From NCBI GenBank assembly GCA_013368325.1, contig JAACJK010000219.1:434001-498000 (forward strand): 64,000 bases of DNA. Reading direction: 5' to 3'. The number at the start of each line of letters is the position of its first letter. The stretch's first letter is position 1. The notes under the pieces were generated by a model. The model was not told the origin of the DNA and did not search any database. It worked only from the letters and a program-made list of their open reading frames with translations. This document shows positions 1-13,137 of this stretch, piece after piece. The stretch is from Ephemerocybe angulata (lineage: Eukaryota > Basidiomycota > Agaricomycetes > Agaricales > Psathyrellaceae). Both the position numbers and the translations under genes were made by a program.

Positions 1-800
1 GTATCATACGTTTGATGACAGCGGGAGCTTGCTCTGTTCGGACCGCGACGCTTGGCAGTGGTGGATGTGAGACATCCGGGGGGAGGAGATAAGAGTCGAA
101 AAGCGAGCGATTGAATGCATTCAGAGACACTTGGGGATACAGGGGCAGTATTGTATATACACTATTTAATAGAATGCAGTGGTATGGTGTGGAGGTCCGA
201 CTGGGCTGCGATTATCCCGGTGTGCGAAGCAATAATCGTGCATCCTGTGCAATTTCAAGGAAAGCACGACTACGCTCTAACTGCGCTAATATGTCACATT
301 CAGCATACATTGGCACACGTATATACCTCCCCCAGTACTACCTAAGACTTTACCAAGCTTTCCCAGTCCTCGACATCCTTCCACCAGCGCAGATTCGCGA
401 TCTCGCCAACCTTCTCCTCCTCGTCCCGTCCATCCGACATAACGCGATAAAGCTCATTTCCCTGCATCTGACCCATCACCCGGCTCGCTTAGCCATGGCA
501 ACAGACACCCGGAATGCCCGGCTCAGGGCGAACAGTCAGCCAAGCCCGCACTAGAACGGCAAAGAGTGCAGGGAGGGCGCGAAGGCATCGGTTCCCGTTG
601 AATAAGTGAGTAAAGCGGTGACAGCACCTTCGGAGGTCTGGGTCTGCGGTGTCAGCTTGGATGACCCGAGATCGGCGATGGCTCAGTGACTATTTTGGGC
701 AAAGGTGGGTGCGAAGTGTATATAAGATGGAGGGACGTACGGTGAGTTTCATCATCCCCTCAGTGGGATTCGCCCTTCCCTCCCTCCTCTCATTTACCTC
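1..800. other. No recognisable gene
   Basis: I see no coding region with recognisable domains here. Short open frames exist on the plus strand, but none shows a domain, codon pattern or splice structure I can support. No tRNA, repeat or transposon end was recognised. Confidence 0.5.
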
Positions 801-2640
801 TGCGCCCTTGACCACTCGTCAAGGGTCTCGTCACAATGTCTACATTTTTCCATTGCGAGTTCTATCGATTTTGTCAACGATGGCCGATGCTGCGCTTGAG
901 TGCGCGCTTCGGTGAGTGGACCTTTGTTCGTGCTCATCGCCATTTCTGACGACCGGCCACTGACTACCTTTCTGAAATTGACTATTGTACTCGTGAATGA
1001 TCTTTCCACTCTGCTGGCACATGAACTTACTTGTTGTTCAAGATCTTTCCTGGAACAAGGAACAAGCCCGATTTTTTGAAGTGAGTTTTTCTTAATTACA
1101 CATTGCCAATTACCACTGACCTAGCACTTCTTTTCCCTAGGACGTCAGACGGTTCAAGGAGCTGGCTGCATGTGGACCTGCATTCCGAATCGCAGCCGTT
1201 GACGCGTCTGAAGTCAAAAGGTGAGTAGTCTAGCCTGCGAATACAGATATGCTGATGTTGTGATAACGTGCACTAGGATGTCAATGGAAAATCAATTTCA
1301 TTCAAAATGTATGTAAGTACATTAAATCTGACACTACAAAGCTCTGCTGAACATCCTCCAGGACTTACCGGCGCCTTCCGCAGGCCGAGGACTCGAATGC
1401 GCGATTTGGGAGCCTTGCTCGACGAAACAAGACTCACCTTGCTGTTCCATGCTAGTCAGACTTGTGACTTACCTTCAAAACCCACAGCGAGCATCGTTGC
1501 ATGCACAACCTCGAAATCATACCCTGCACCATCCCTCGTCCTCTCGGAGCTGCATGTATTGCACCTGCGTCGGGTGCGTCCCTGTGCATACTGTTGATCC
1601 CTCGATCGTGCAGGGCGACGGCTTGGGCATTCGGTGAGTGGTAAGTTCCGACGCACTCAAACAGACGAAAGACTTACTTCGGCACCCAGTGTTCCGTAGT
1701 CAAAAGCGCCGGGAGGCCTTCGTTGGCGACGTCGGGGCTTCGTGTGAGTCGGACGTCCGCTGCGCTGCCGTACGACGATATGCCGGAGTGCTGAAAGTCA
1801 GCAACTTCAATGAGAGGTGAGTCTGATGCCGGACAGCTCGAAAATCGAGGTACTTACCATTGCACCGCAGCCAGCCCCTTCGCATCTCCGTCTCCGACCA
1901 CTGTCGCACACTCCGGACGTGTGCGGCACACACTTCGGGTGATGGGCGCGCCTGGTGCTTCCATCGATTTGGCGGAATTTCAAACCGTCCGTTCTTGCGG
2001 TCTTCATCTGACGGTTGAACGGTGAGCGCACTGTCCAGATATTAGAAAAATTGGCAATTACCTCATCACGACCCTACAACCAGCATCATCGCCGACCGTC
2101 GTCGGCGTGTTGTCCATCGGGGCGATGGCCGGCGCGCGTTCGTCGATGCGTCGGGTGCCGGTGTCGTGCGAGCGAAGGGAGGGAACGGTTCTGGTGAGTG
2201 TTGCGGCCGTCTTCGTCGATTCGGCGTTGCTCACGTCAAGCCGTGCCTAGTCCCGTGTGTGTTGGATGGCGGGGTTCGTTATTGACGACGTGTGTGGCTC
2301 GATTCGTTTGGCTTGGCTTGGAAGGTCGGCTCGTCGATTTCGTCGTGGATAACGTCGGGCGAGGCACAGCCGTGTGTGTGCGTGGGCTGCGTCGTCGCCG
2401 GCGCGTGTGAGGACTCGATCCGTCGTGTCGTCGAGTGCGAGCGAAGATGTGGCCACGGTGAACGTTGAGGTCGGTTGTGGAGTTTCGACGTGGCGAAGGG
2501 ATGTTGGGCCCGTGCAAGTGCACCACCGTCAGTCGCGTATGTGGACGGCCCGGATGTGAGAATGAGGGATCGCAGGGAGCTGTTTTCGGAGTGGGTGGCG
2601 GCACTCTGAATGTCGTCGAGTCGCTTCGGTAAGTTTTCTG
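800..2640 (+). other. Run of intron-like segments, possible unrecognised or decaying multi-exon gene
   Basis: The plus strand shows several good intron signatures: GTGAGT at 1081 to CCCTAG at 1140, GTGAGT near 1221 to CACTAG near 1277, and further pairs starting near 1634, 1816 and 2023. The segment between the first two introns (1141-1220) is open in phase with the short open segment 1021-1080. No frame stays open across all later segments, and no domain is recognised. It may be an orphan gene, a spliced non-coding RNA, or a decayed gene. The splice signals are seen directly; transcription is inference. Confidence 0.3.
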
Positions 2641-3480
2641 GCCAAGCCGCGTAGTGATTTACTAACCTTGAGCTTAGTACCCACTGATATTTCGCCGGTT
2701 CCTCGTACGCCAGCCCTCAGAGTCGCACAGCTGCGTGAGACTTGGAAAGCGGGCTGCCTTGCTCGGTGTGTCGTGGTGTGTGTCGGCACTTTGAAGTTTG
2801 AGCCGTTTCTGGGATCTGGTGAGATTTTTGAGAAGTCTGCGTGTTCGTCGACTTACCTAGACGATAGCCGGCGTCGGACGTCCCACTGTGCACTTGCATG
2901 CAAGTTGGTCGATTCGTAGTGGACCACGCACAGCTGTTGAGGCGCGTTGATCGGTGTGTGGCCCACGTTGTGTTGTGTGCGGTGTGCTGGATTTGCGGCG
3001 GAATTTCGAGTCGTTTCTTGGATTCTGGTGAGATTTCTGAGATGTTCTGCATGTCCTCGCATATACCGCAGTTGTAGGCGATGTTTTTCCCCCTCTGAAG
3101 GTCCGCCAATTCGTTGAGTACCCGTCTGCCCATGCCGGTGAGTATTTCGGAGCAATTTCGAGTGTTTGTGTACTTACTGTGCCTCCGGGCCTCCCAGTGT
3201 TTCCAGATCGCGCGGTGGCGTGCATGCACCCAGGACTTGGTAAAGGTAAGCATTTCGCAGCCTTTCCACCTGGGCTTGTCCAATCCACTAGTTCTTCGCG
3301 CACGCGATTTCGAGCCTCCAGAGTGCTCGCGTTCGCGCGGTGACCTGTCTGCGAATCCGGGGTGCCTTCGACCTGTGCTCCCTGCCCTGGACTTGATCAT
3401 GAAGTAAAGTGTGTGTCTAGGGAGTATGTTAAGCATTTCGGAGCATTTCCGTATCATCGTGTACTTACCTGGGTCGCGCA
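2640..3480 (+). repeat. Degenerate tandem intron/exon-like modules, about 190-bp spacing
   Basis: Related segments recur at roughly 100-200 bp spacing. Intron-like pieces starting GGTGAGATTT occur near 2818 and 3027. Variants with ATTTCGGAGC followed by GTGTACTTAC occur near 3145 and 3436. The segments between them also resemble each other: a GGTGTGT-rich stretch at 2764-2820 matches one at 2951-3025. The pattern fits tandem duplication of an exon-plus-intron unit, or intron-like elements that have multiplied locally. No protein was recognised on either strand. Confidence 0.45.
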
Positions 3481-3886
3481 AGACCGGGTAGAAAGCCATG
3501 TCCGTAGATAGCATTGTGGCGAGATTTCGGAGAGGAGGGGCGGCAGAGTGAGGGAATGCGGTCCCTTGGACTAGAAACACGCGCGACCTCCGCGGAATCC
3601 GGAGAGAAAACGTCCCAGAGCGCGTCGAGGCTGCAGTGAGATGAGGGGAAGGAAAGGGAAGCGTGGGAACGACGTCGGACAAGCAAGGACAAAGTCATCA
3701 GAGAGAGCATCGCCCGACTGTAAAGCTTCAGGAGGACTCGGAAAGCCCTCGCTGCGAACCCCGCCGGTTACATAAATTATGGCTCGCGTCTGGCGTCGTG
3801 AGGAGTAACTCCCATAATCGCGTGCAAGATTACCATCGTCCCGTTCACAGTACTAGTCTTGCTTTTAACTTTCATCATCGTCCACT

Positions 3887-5115
3887 ATGCCGGCACAGAC
3901 GTTCGACGACCGGCGGCTCGTAGGTGTGCACGCCGAGCGTGTATCGGCAGTGTCGAGCACGGATTACCCTGGAGTATACCCCGGAGAGGATCACTCATGG
4001 GATCTCGAAATTTTCAAAAAGGTGCGTAAAGCAGATGCTTTAACTAGTATAAGAAATAACAGCCATTCAAAGGGCAGAATCTTACAGTAAAGGTTCAGAG
4101 ATTGTCGCAGCATTCCATAGATTTTGATCTTGTGGGTGTCGATGCTTCCATTGCGAACGCATTTCGGCGGATTATGCTTGCGGAGGTATGTCATACCCTC
4201 TATGGATTATTTCCTTCGTTTGACCAAAGTCTAGGTGCCGACAGTCGCCATTGAGCACGTCTATGTCTGGGACAACACCAGCGTCGTCGTCGACGAGGTC
4301 CTCGCACACCGTATCGGCCTGGTCCCGCTCAACGTCGACCCTTCCCTCGTTCTGTCTCGGGACGGCGCCGACGACCAGCCCACCGACCGCAACACGATCG
4401 TCTTCAAGCTCGACGTGACGTGCGAGCGCAAACCCAACCCCCCAAAAGGCTCGACCAACCCCGACGAGCTCTACATCAACCACGAAGTCCTCTCGTCGCA
4501 CCTGACCTGGGAACCCGCAGGCGAGCAGACGGACGTCTTCGCTGGCCGGCCACCCGCGCCCATCAACCCCAACATCGTGCTCACAAAGCTTCGACCGGGC
4601 CAGGCCGTCAACATGGAGCTGCACGCGGTGAAGGGAGTTGGAAAAGACCACGCAAAGTTCAACCCTGTTGGTGAGTGACCGACCTTCTTTCTTCGATGAA
4701 CGGATGCTTAACCGCCGATGCAGCCACCGCCTCGTATCGCCTCCTCCCCCATATCAAAATCAAGAAGCCGATCCCGCCCCAGCACGCCGAAAAGTTCCAA
4801 AAGTGTTTCTCGCCTGGCGTCATCAACGTCGACCCCCGGACCAAGGCCGTCAGCGTCGACCCCCACAACGTCCGCAAGGACACCGTCAGCAGGGAGGTCC
4901 TGCGGCATCCGGAGTTTGCTGACTCTGTCGAGTTGAGCCGCGTTCGCGATTTCTTCCTTTTCAACGTCGAGTCGGAAGGCCCGTATGAGCCTGAGCGGTT
5001 GCTGCCCGAGGCCATCAAGGTCATGCGCGAGAAGCTGGCGACGATCAAGCACGCTGCTGAGGGCCTGCTTGAACAGGCAGGCGGCGACGGTGATGTTAGC
5101 ATGGCAGACGCTTAG
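3887..5115 (+). CDS. RPC40: DNA-directed RNA polymerases I and III subunit RPAC1 (AC40)
   Basis: Shared alpha-like subunit of nuclear RNA polymerases I and III, which pairs with AC19 to form the assembly platform. Exons are 3887-4021, 4063-4185, 4235-4670 and 4724-5115, giving 361 aa (family usually 335-350). The alpha-like fold is clear. VGVDASIANAFRRIMLAEVP is near-identical to the conserved family block, followed by a DEVLAHRIGLVPL block and a C-terminal half with ASYRLLPHIKI. The first intron is only 41 bp. Placing its acceptor before CCATTC restores alignment (LTVKVQRL...FDLVGVD) with yeast and human proteins. Start: first in-frame ATG, which gives a normal N-terminus. No close operon-like partner. 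Confidence 0.96.
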
Positions 5116-5843
5116 AAGTGTATACTATTTCTTGATAGACCAGCCTTGGAACTGAGTCTCTGCTTAGTCGCGATCCCTGCCTCCAACTCGACGCTCCAGC
5201 GTATGCCTCCCAAACACTTGCGCAAGAAGTTGAATGCAACTAGGAGAGGACATCACGAACACTAGTCTGTATTGTTGGATTATGCAGATGCTTGAGCCCG
5301 AGGTACAGAGTAGGGGGATGGGCGCGTTGTAAAGGCTTAAGAAGTCCGGGCCGCGAAGAACGTACGATCTCCGTGGTCGCCGAGGCGCTGACCCAAGATT
5401 CCTCACAGTGAAAGAAGCATAGAGAGTAAGAACGAATATGTCCTACCAGTAGGTCAAAAACGTTATACGAGTGATATAAACTAGTCTATACACTCTAAAA
5501 GTGACCTTACGCATACTTCCTAGTGTGTGTCCTGAGAATGAAGCAAGGGAACGGGTGCTTTGTCACGAGCGCTTAACGAGCGCTAATACGAGTGCGCAGG
5601 TTCCAATCGCAGAATTCAGGTAGCAATGTGTTTCAAAAGGGATGGTCAGACTAAGGATTATCGTATTAAGTATGGCGGTATGTTACACTTTAAAATATAG
5701 GACCCAGGCTAAATAAATCGTGGAGGCAATCAGAGGTACATCGGAGTTCGGTCATAAGCATATTCGTGATGGGAGAGGATGCATGGTAGACTACACAGAG
5801 AACGGTTTTCAGTGCGAAAGGAGGAATACGGAGGACAGTGAAT
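5116..5843. other. Intergenic, RPAC1 3' side to OYE 3' side
   Basis: Convergent intergenic stretch holding the 3' flanks of the RPAC1-type and flavin oxidoreductase genes. AT-richer than the genes. No gene, tRNA or repeat recognised. Confidence 0.5.
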
Positions 5844-7284
<1,441 letters not shown>

Positions 7285-7907
7285 TGTAGATCTTGCTGAG
7301 GCTGGAATTTAAATGGATGAGAGATGTTTGTTGGGGATTCTGAGATGATAATGAAGGGACACAATCGAGCCATTTTTATAGTTTGTGAATGCCATTGGGC
7401 TTGGTAATTGGGCGCTGCGAAGCTCGTATTGACAAGGTGCAGGTGAGAGGCCAGTGCATTATCTAGGACGAGCATTACCAAACTTCGCAATGACGGGCGG
7501 TCACAAGCCCAGGACTAGACTCTTCCTGCTTGCTTCCTGCAGCTCCATTACATGGGCTGAGTAAAACCCTTGGCACCCTTGGAAAGCACAGGCTGACATA
7601 CTGGCCAGTGTGACAAATACTCATTACGTGGGGTCGATAATACCTGGATTAAGGCATGTAGCACGAGCGCTTATGCGTATTTCGCCCACAGTCCACGTAT
7701 GAAGCGGTTTTGAGTGTAGTTCATGGGTGTTGTCGAGTTAGAAGTTTGTAGGTGCAAGTTTGTCGGATTTGGAGCCAGTTTGGCGGCGATCACGGCGGCG
7801 AGCGGCGGGCCCGACGTCGGCGACGACGACATCAGAATTCCCAGGGCATTCTTGACCAGAACCACGACAAGGGCCCTCGCTGTCACCCCAGACATCGCTA
7901 GCACACG
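7285..7907. other. Divergent intergenic/promoter region
   Basis: Lies between the start of the flavin oxidoreductase gene (minus strand) and the start of an F-box gene (plus strand), so both promoters should be here. A TTTTTATAG stretch near 7373-7381, read on the minus strand, is TATA-like. No other feature recognised. Confidence 0.4.
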
Positions 7908-10615
7908 ATGGTGACGACCAGAAAGCAAAGCGGAGTAGTCCCGAAACCAACGGCGAAGGCACTAACTGCGGACGAAGCATATGCGACTGCTTCTGATGAA
8001 GATGACGACGGGGATTTTAAAGGTGCTTAAGCTCGACTTCTGAAGAGGCCAGGTAGATTGACCTCGTACAGCGAGCAAGAAACGCAAGGTATCGTCGTCA
8101 AAGCGCCAGAAGAAGAGTGGCAATGCCACCGCAAGTGGTTCCAAGGCGAAGGCGGCGGCGAAGCCCAGACGACGCGGGAAGGACTTGAGTCTCTTGCCCA
8201 CAATGCCATTGGATATCCTGTACGAGGTACGGAGTTTAGCAGTGCACCGGAAACTTTGGCTAATAGTTCCAGATTCTAAGCCAATTGACGCCCAAGGATC
8301 TGCTCAACCTTTCGCGAACCAACAAACTCTTTCGCTCCACAATGTTTGGAAACCGGATGTTGACTGTCTGGCGGGCAGCCAGAGACGCATTCGATGCACC
8401 TGAACCTCCGGACGGATGGAGTGAGCAGAAATGGGCGGGGTTGCTGTTTGAGAAGACTTGCCAGGTACGCAGCGGATACACAATTGTGGAGTATCCTACT
8501 GACTACGGTGTAGTCCTGTGGCCAACGCGGCGTTGTGAACGTCGATTGGCTCCTGCTGAGGCGTGCCTGCGGGACTTGCAAAAGGGGACAGTGAGTGTCA
8601 CGTCCACACGGAATGGGAACAGATACTCATCTCCAACAGCCTGATCTACGGTCCTAGGCTCAAGTCACGGTTTCCCGACTACGACCAGGAGATGTTGGAG
8701 TACGTTCCACACACGCACACGAGCGCCTGGACGAAAGGCTGGTGGAGCACCCGGACCAACAGCAAGTTCTATTGGGACGAAGACATCGAAGAAGTCGCTG
8801 AAGTGTACGAGTGCGGCTTCGATGAATACTGGGTCGAGCAACGGAAGGAGTTGATCGAAGAGCGTGTCAAGGTGTGTCCCGAAGCACAGAAGGAAAATAC
8901 GAACTGACTGTCTTCCAGATGGTCAAAGTCTACCAAGACTGGAGAGAACAAATGGACAAGTCCAATGGGAATGCAACGGCCGAAAACAGGGAGAAACGTT
9001 TGGAAGCGTGAGTTGCAGCCCTTCTACTTGAAACCCTGCCGGATTGAGAGCTTTCTTGCAGCGTCAAAGCTAGATTCAGCGAGGAGGGCTACGAGAACAG
9101 AGACCTCGAAGTCATCACGGTGTACTCCGATGGCATTTATACAGGGACGCCGCACGTAACCAATGCCGGTACGACCCATCTTTTTCTTGACCGGACGTCC
9201 CACTAAGTCTTATACAGTGTGGTCCAGGCTTCGACCGAAACTCGAGCCGAAAGTTCAGAAGAAGATGAATGAGCGAATCATGGCCGACTTGAAACCATCT
9301 GTCGACAAGCGAATGGCGATCCTAGCGGGACTGTATGATGCGTACTTGGGCAAACTCCGGCCATCCGAAAGCTGCTACTGCCCACCCGTTGACTTTTTGC
9401 GCGTCAACCCGGACGTCATCAAGGTTGTTGAGGCCGACAAAGCCACTGACATCACAGAAAAGGACTTCCAGCCTATCGTCGAAAAGTTCGGCGAATACGT
9501 TTCGCAATACCGAGATGACATGGAGAAAGTGTTTTTGAAATTAATGCCGGTCGACACCGAGGGTGTCGAGGACCCTTTGCAACTTGCAAGAGTTGTACTT
9601 CGCCGAGACCGACGAACTGAATCGGAATGGTATTGGTATGGCTCAAACAATGTGGACCCAGAAGACAACTTTCTTATTGGGCGCGACATGGTCTGCACTC
9701 ATACCTGGGCGAAGCGTCGTAAAATGGAGCTCCGACCTGGCGTCTCTGTGGACATGCCTTCGAAATACGAGTTCAACTCAGACGTCAGCAAAGCGTGCAG
9801 TTCAGTCATTACCGTTGCTGGTTTGCCTCCGGCCACCGCCACAATCGCGGAGATGGATGCAAAGGATGCGCGCTTTGTATGCAAGTTATGTGTGTCGATG
9901 AACGGCTACAATGCCTTCACCTGGCGAGCGGCGGTGTGCCCATTCTATTCACCTTTCATCTGGCTATAAAACTGACTTTGATGCTTGCAGGCGCGACATG
10001 TATGGTTTGGCGGAAATCAGAATCATTCAATGCGCCTTGCTACTGAAGAGGAGGAGAAGATGTCGAAAGAGAATGAACTGGCGCTTCGCGAGGGTACGAA
10101 GGCTTGGTCGTGTAACCATTGTAGAGCCTTCCTCGAACCCTCTGCTTCGCGAACCAAGCCCGTTGTACTCGAGCATCTCAAGAGCGAGTAAGTCCTCTTT
10201 ACCTTCGCAAGCTCCCCGGAAGGCTCACACGACGGAGCAGACACGGCATTACAGCAGACGACGCAAAGCTGGACGAAGACTACTTTGTCAACCAACGGTG
10301 CCGCCATGCTTACGAGGCGCCCTACCAAATTCCCGAGCTGAACGCCGAACGCTTGAAGTGCCTGTGCTACAATTGCAGGTCCGGGCCACTCATTCTCCAT
10401 TCGAAGGAAACGATATCGGTGCACTGCGTAAACCGGTACCCCTTCAAGTATGTATATGATAGCTTGCCGCCGATTCTGGATTCAGTGCTGAATGCTTTAG
10501 TAGGCGGTTCGAAGATCTGATTTCTGGGGCCGACTATGAGATCATCCCTCGCCCTTCGGTAGGTGAAAAGGTCGTGGAAGCGAGCAGCTTCTTTGTAGAG
10601 TTGGCTGAGTCGTGA
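7908..10615 (+). CDS. F-box protein with C-terminal CxxC...H-H motif (paralogue of 13138-15977)
   Basis: Probable substrate adaptor of an SCF ubiquitin ligase. Eleven exons (7908-8022, 8072-8226, 8273-8464, 8514-8590, 8640-8871, 8919-9007, 9062-9168, 9218-9933, 9991-10187, 10241-10447, 10504-10615) give 732 aa. The N-terminus is basic with an NLS-like SKKRKV. The F-box follows, with LLPTMPLDILYE at the end of exon 2 and ILSQLTPKDLLNLSRTNKLF in exon 3. A CxxC (ACGTCKRG) comes after it. Near the C-terminus, CNHC followed about 18 residues later by HLKSEH makes a C2H2-like zinc site. The exon/intron plan matches the convergent paralogue, including a 192-bp F-box exon in both. F-box families are strongly expanded in agaricomycetes; the target is unknown. 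Confidence 0.85.
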
Positions 10616-10968
10616 TTAATGGACATGCTTGCTTAAGTGCTCGAGCGCTCACGTTGGGACTCGTAAATCTCGCATTGACATTCTTGCACTGCTTTTGATC
10701 CATAATTTCTTCTTGGTTTCAGCGACCTCTTCGAACGCCTCTAGTACTTAGTACTTATACCTTTCATTACATACTTTATACTACTTTCTGACTTGTCCTG
10801 TACACTGACCAACGAACCTGAGTGGTCATAGGTCCGTATGGTGTGCTTGTGCTGCCGATCAAATGATGAACTGTTCTGAATGAGGTCGACGAAAGTCGTG
10901 ACTCCTCGTCGCCCAATTGGCCCAACGTCCATCTGCCTCATGAGGTGAATTTATGTGGCCTTCTACCT
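10616..10968. other. Intergenic between convergent F-box genes
   Basis: 3' flanks of the plus-strand F-box/zinc gene and the minus-strand F-box/LRR gene. No feature recognised. Confidence 0.5.
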
Positions 10969-12732
10969 TTACCTTGGAGCGCCCAAAGGGGCACTTCCGA
11001 AGTCACTGTCGTAGCTATACAGGTGCTGAATGGGAGGCAAGTACCTCGTTGGACAATGATAGTCGGTCAAGCTCAACGACAACTCCACCCCCTTCTCCTT
11101 GAACGAGGACAAGATGTCTTCCATATCGTCGCCCCACGGATTTTGAGGGTACCGATACGACAGCAGTGGGAAGGTGTCAGGGAGTTCCTCCAGAGATACC
11201 TCTCGAATTCGACTGCCTTGGCCGTGCTTCACGATGGAGGGGTCCGTCTTCGCCTCGAGGAATGCGATAACGGCCTTGGGACTGAGCTGACATTTGATCA
11301 GGATCCTGAGGATTTCGAGGGAAGGGCAGCAGCCAGGTGGCGTTAAAATTGCGAGGTGGGCGTCGGTGAAGTGATACGGGTCGTCATGGTTTAGGTGGGG
11401 GTAGGGGCCGATGGATCGACTGGCGAATGGGTTGAGAAGTTGCCGACCTATCATGAGCTGCTTAACGGATGGAATGGCCTTCAAGCACGACGTGAGGTGT
11501 TCGGCCGTGAAGCTTGGAGCGTCGAAGCACAGAACTTCAAGTCTGCCGCCTTGTTGCTCGATGAACTTGAGGAAGGGGAGCGGTTCGTGCTTCGAGATCT
11601 CGTAGTGCGGGTAGTAGTGCATTTCACGAAGGGACGGGGTGATGATGTTTTTGAGAAGAAGGTCTATCTGGGTGCTGCATCCACCGAGGTTTAAGCTCCT
11701 CAGCTTCTGTAGTGTCACTCCGTGTAAGGGCCTGGAAAGTTTGGTCGGCGGAAGTGTGACCAGGAGGCTCCGAAGGTTGACGCATTTCTCCAAAACGGGA
11801 AGCAAGGCGTGGTTTAGCGGTGGGGGTGCTGGCGCATTCATTCCAACGTGCAATGGATGCTGAACATAGGTATTTCCAAGTGAGAGAGATGTGAGATTTG
11901 CCCACTTCACAGGTGCATCGGAAAGCTTGTGGACAAGGGGGTCGTTGGACCAAACGTGGAGCTTCTCCAGATGTGGGGCGGACAGAAGGGCGGTGCAGCG
12001 AAACAGTGAGGTGTTCGCATTGTACCATTTATACTCCCGAATCTTCAGAGACTTGAGGAGAGGTGTTGAGTCGGCAGTGAGATCGGCGAGGAGCTTCATG
12101 GTGGCCTCGCACAACTCGACATCAAGTGCCTCCCATCGACGACACTGCTCGACGACCACCCGAAATGCACTATTCAAAGCCTCTCTGGATAGCAGCTGGG
12201 CGCGATCTGTCGAGTCTGAATCCTTAGATACGGTGATTCTGAGAGGGACATCGCCCGATCGTTTGAGCCACCGGCGAACTTCATCGATGAAGGAGGCAAT
12301 CTTGCTGGGGTCCTGCCGGTCAACCAATTGCTGTGGAAGGGACACGTTAAATGTGGACCACAGCTGAGGCGTGTTTTCCGCGATTTCGCGCCAAGATCGA
12401 CAGACTCTGAGGAGCGTGAACGGCGTATCGCAAGCCCTAAACGTGGTGGTATCGGGGGCGGGTGGAATTCGGGCATGCAGGAATATCAACTGCAGAATCT
12501 CGGTTGGGAGACGGCGTATGAGAGAAGTCAGCGCCTTGATAGGCCTGATCTTCTTCAGGACCGCCGCCTTTTCCTTTGTCGTCTTCTCCAACAAGCTTGT
12601 TAGTCCCTTTATCTCCTTTTCCAGCTCAATGAGCCTAGAATCCTCGGGAAGCGTGAGGGCAGTGAGTTCTTCGAGCTCTGGGCCCGAAGGTATAAGGTTG
12701 GTACCGTGGAGATGGCTGAAAGGTGAATCCAT
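10969..12732 (-). CDS. F-box protein with leucine-rich-repeat-like body
   Basis: Single-exon gene of 587 aa, of the common agaricomycete F-box class. Order: short N-terminus, coiled coil (LIELEKEIKGLTSLLEKTTK), F-box (RLPTEILQLIFLHA ... LLRVCRSWREIAENTPQLWS), then irregular leucine-rich repeats (for example NLTSLSLGN, KLRSLNLGG, SLEILRIL). It is probably an SCF substrate receptor. The start chosen is the ATG at 12732 in a good fungal context (ACCATGG); an in-frame ATG 19 codons upstream (12789) is possible. It lies between two related F-box/zinc genes but is not similar to them beyond the F-box. Confidence 0.85.
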   Translation of the reverse strand: MDSPFSHLHGTNLIPSGPELEELTALTLPEDSRLIELEKEIKGLTSLLEKTTKEKAAVLKKIRPIKALTSLIRRLPTEILQLIFLHARIPPAPDTTTFRACDTPFTLLRVCRSWREIAENTPQLWSTFNVSLPQQLVDRQDPSKIASFIDEVRRWLKRSGDVPLRITVSKDSDSTDRAQLLSREALNSAFRVVVEQCRRWEALDVELCEATMKLLADLTADSTPLLKSLKIREYKWYNANTSLFRCTALLSAPHLEKLHVWSNDPLVHKLSDAPVKWANLTSLSLGNTYVQHPLHVGMNAPAPPPLNHALLPVLEKCVNLRSLLVTLPPTKLSRPLHGVTLQKLRSLNLGGCSTQIDLLLKNIITPSLREMHYYPHYEISKHEPLPFLKFIEQQGGRLEVLCFDAPSFTAEHLTSCLKAIPSVKQLMIGRQLLNPFASRSIGPYPHLNHDDPYHFTDAHLAILTPPGCCPSLEILRILIKCQLSPKAVIAFLEAKTDPSIVKHGQGSRIREVSLEELPDTFPLLSYRYPQNPWGDDMEDILSSFKEKGVELSLSLTDYHCPTRYLPPIQHLYSYDSDFGSAPLGAPR

Positions 12733-12848
12733 GGTGGTGGTTGAGGTCAAGGTAGATGCACTGCAAATATTGCCGCTCAGCGCTTTCAATGTTGGGCTTT
12801 TCGGTCTCTGTCTCGCCTGAACTTAAAACGAGGGCCGCAGCATGGAAA

Positions 12849-12922
12849 GGGCACATGGTGTAGTTGGTTATCACGCTCGCTTAGCATGCGAGAGGTGTTG
12901 GGTTCAATTCCCAATGTGTCCA
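12849..12922 (+). tRNA. tRNA-Ala (AGC)
   Basis: Complete cloverleaf. The 7-bp acceptor stem GGGCACA pairs with TGTGTCC (one G-T). D arm GTGTAGTTGGTTATCAC. Anticodon stem CTCGC/GCGAG with loop TTAGCAT, giving anticodon AGC. T arm TTGGG TTCAATT CCCAA. No intron. The final base is the discriminator A. The mature sequence is identical to the tRNA at 23162-23235 on the other strand. Confidence 0.97.
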
Positions 12923-13137
12923 TTGTTTTGCATCAGTTTTGCATCCAACCCCTCAGTGCTCACCCTGATTCCTGATGCATCCATGGAGTCCTCAGTCTTG
13001 GGTCATCGAGGTCAAAATTACCTAGACGTAGCACGGTTGCCCTTCCAATGCTTTCCGTGAAACCCCTCAATTGAAAAGAAGCGATTGATTCCTTCTAGAT
13101 GTCGTCTCTTCCGCCCTACTAATTACTAGTCCTCTCC

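Noticed and set aside
2640..3480. CRISPR-like regularly spaced repeats
   Set aside because: Eukaryotic sequence, repeats are imperfect and intron-like, spacers are not uniform, and no cas genes are present.
2717..3682. Minus-strand open frame of 321 codons
   Set aside because: Runs through the tandem intron-like modules on the other strand, has no domain, and its internal repeats simply mirror the DNA repeats.
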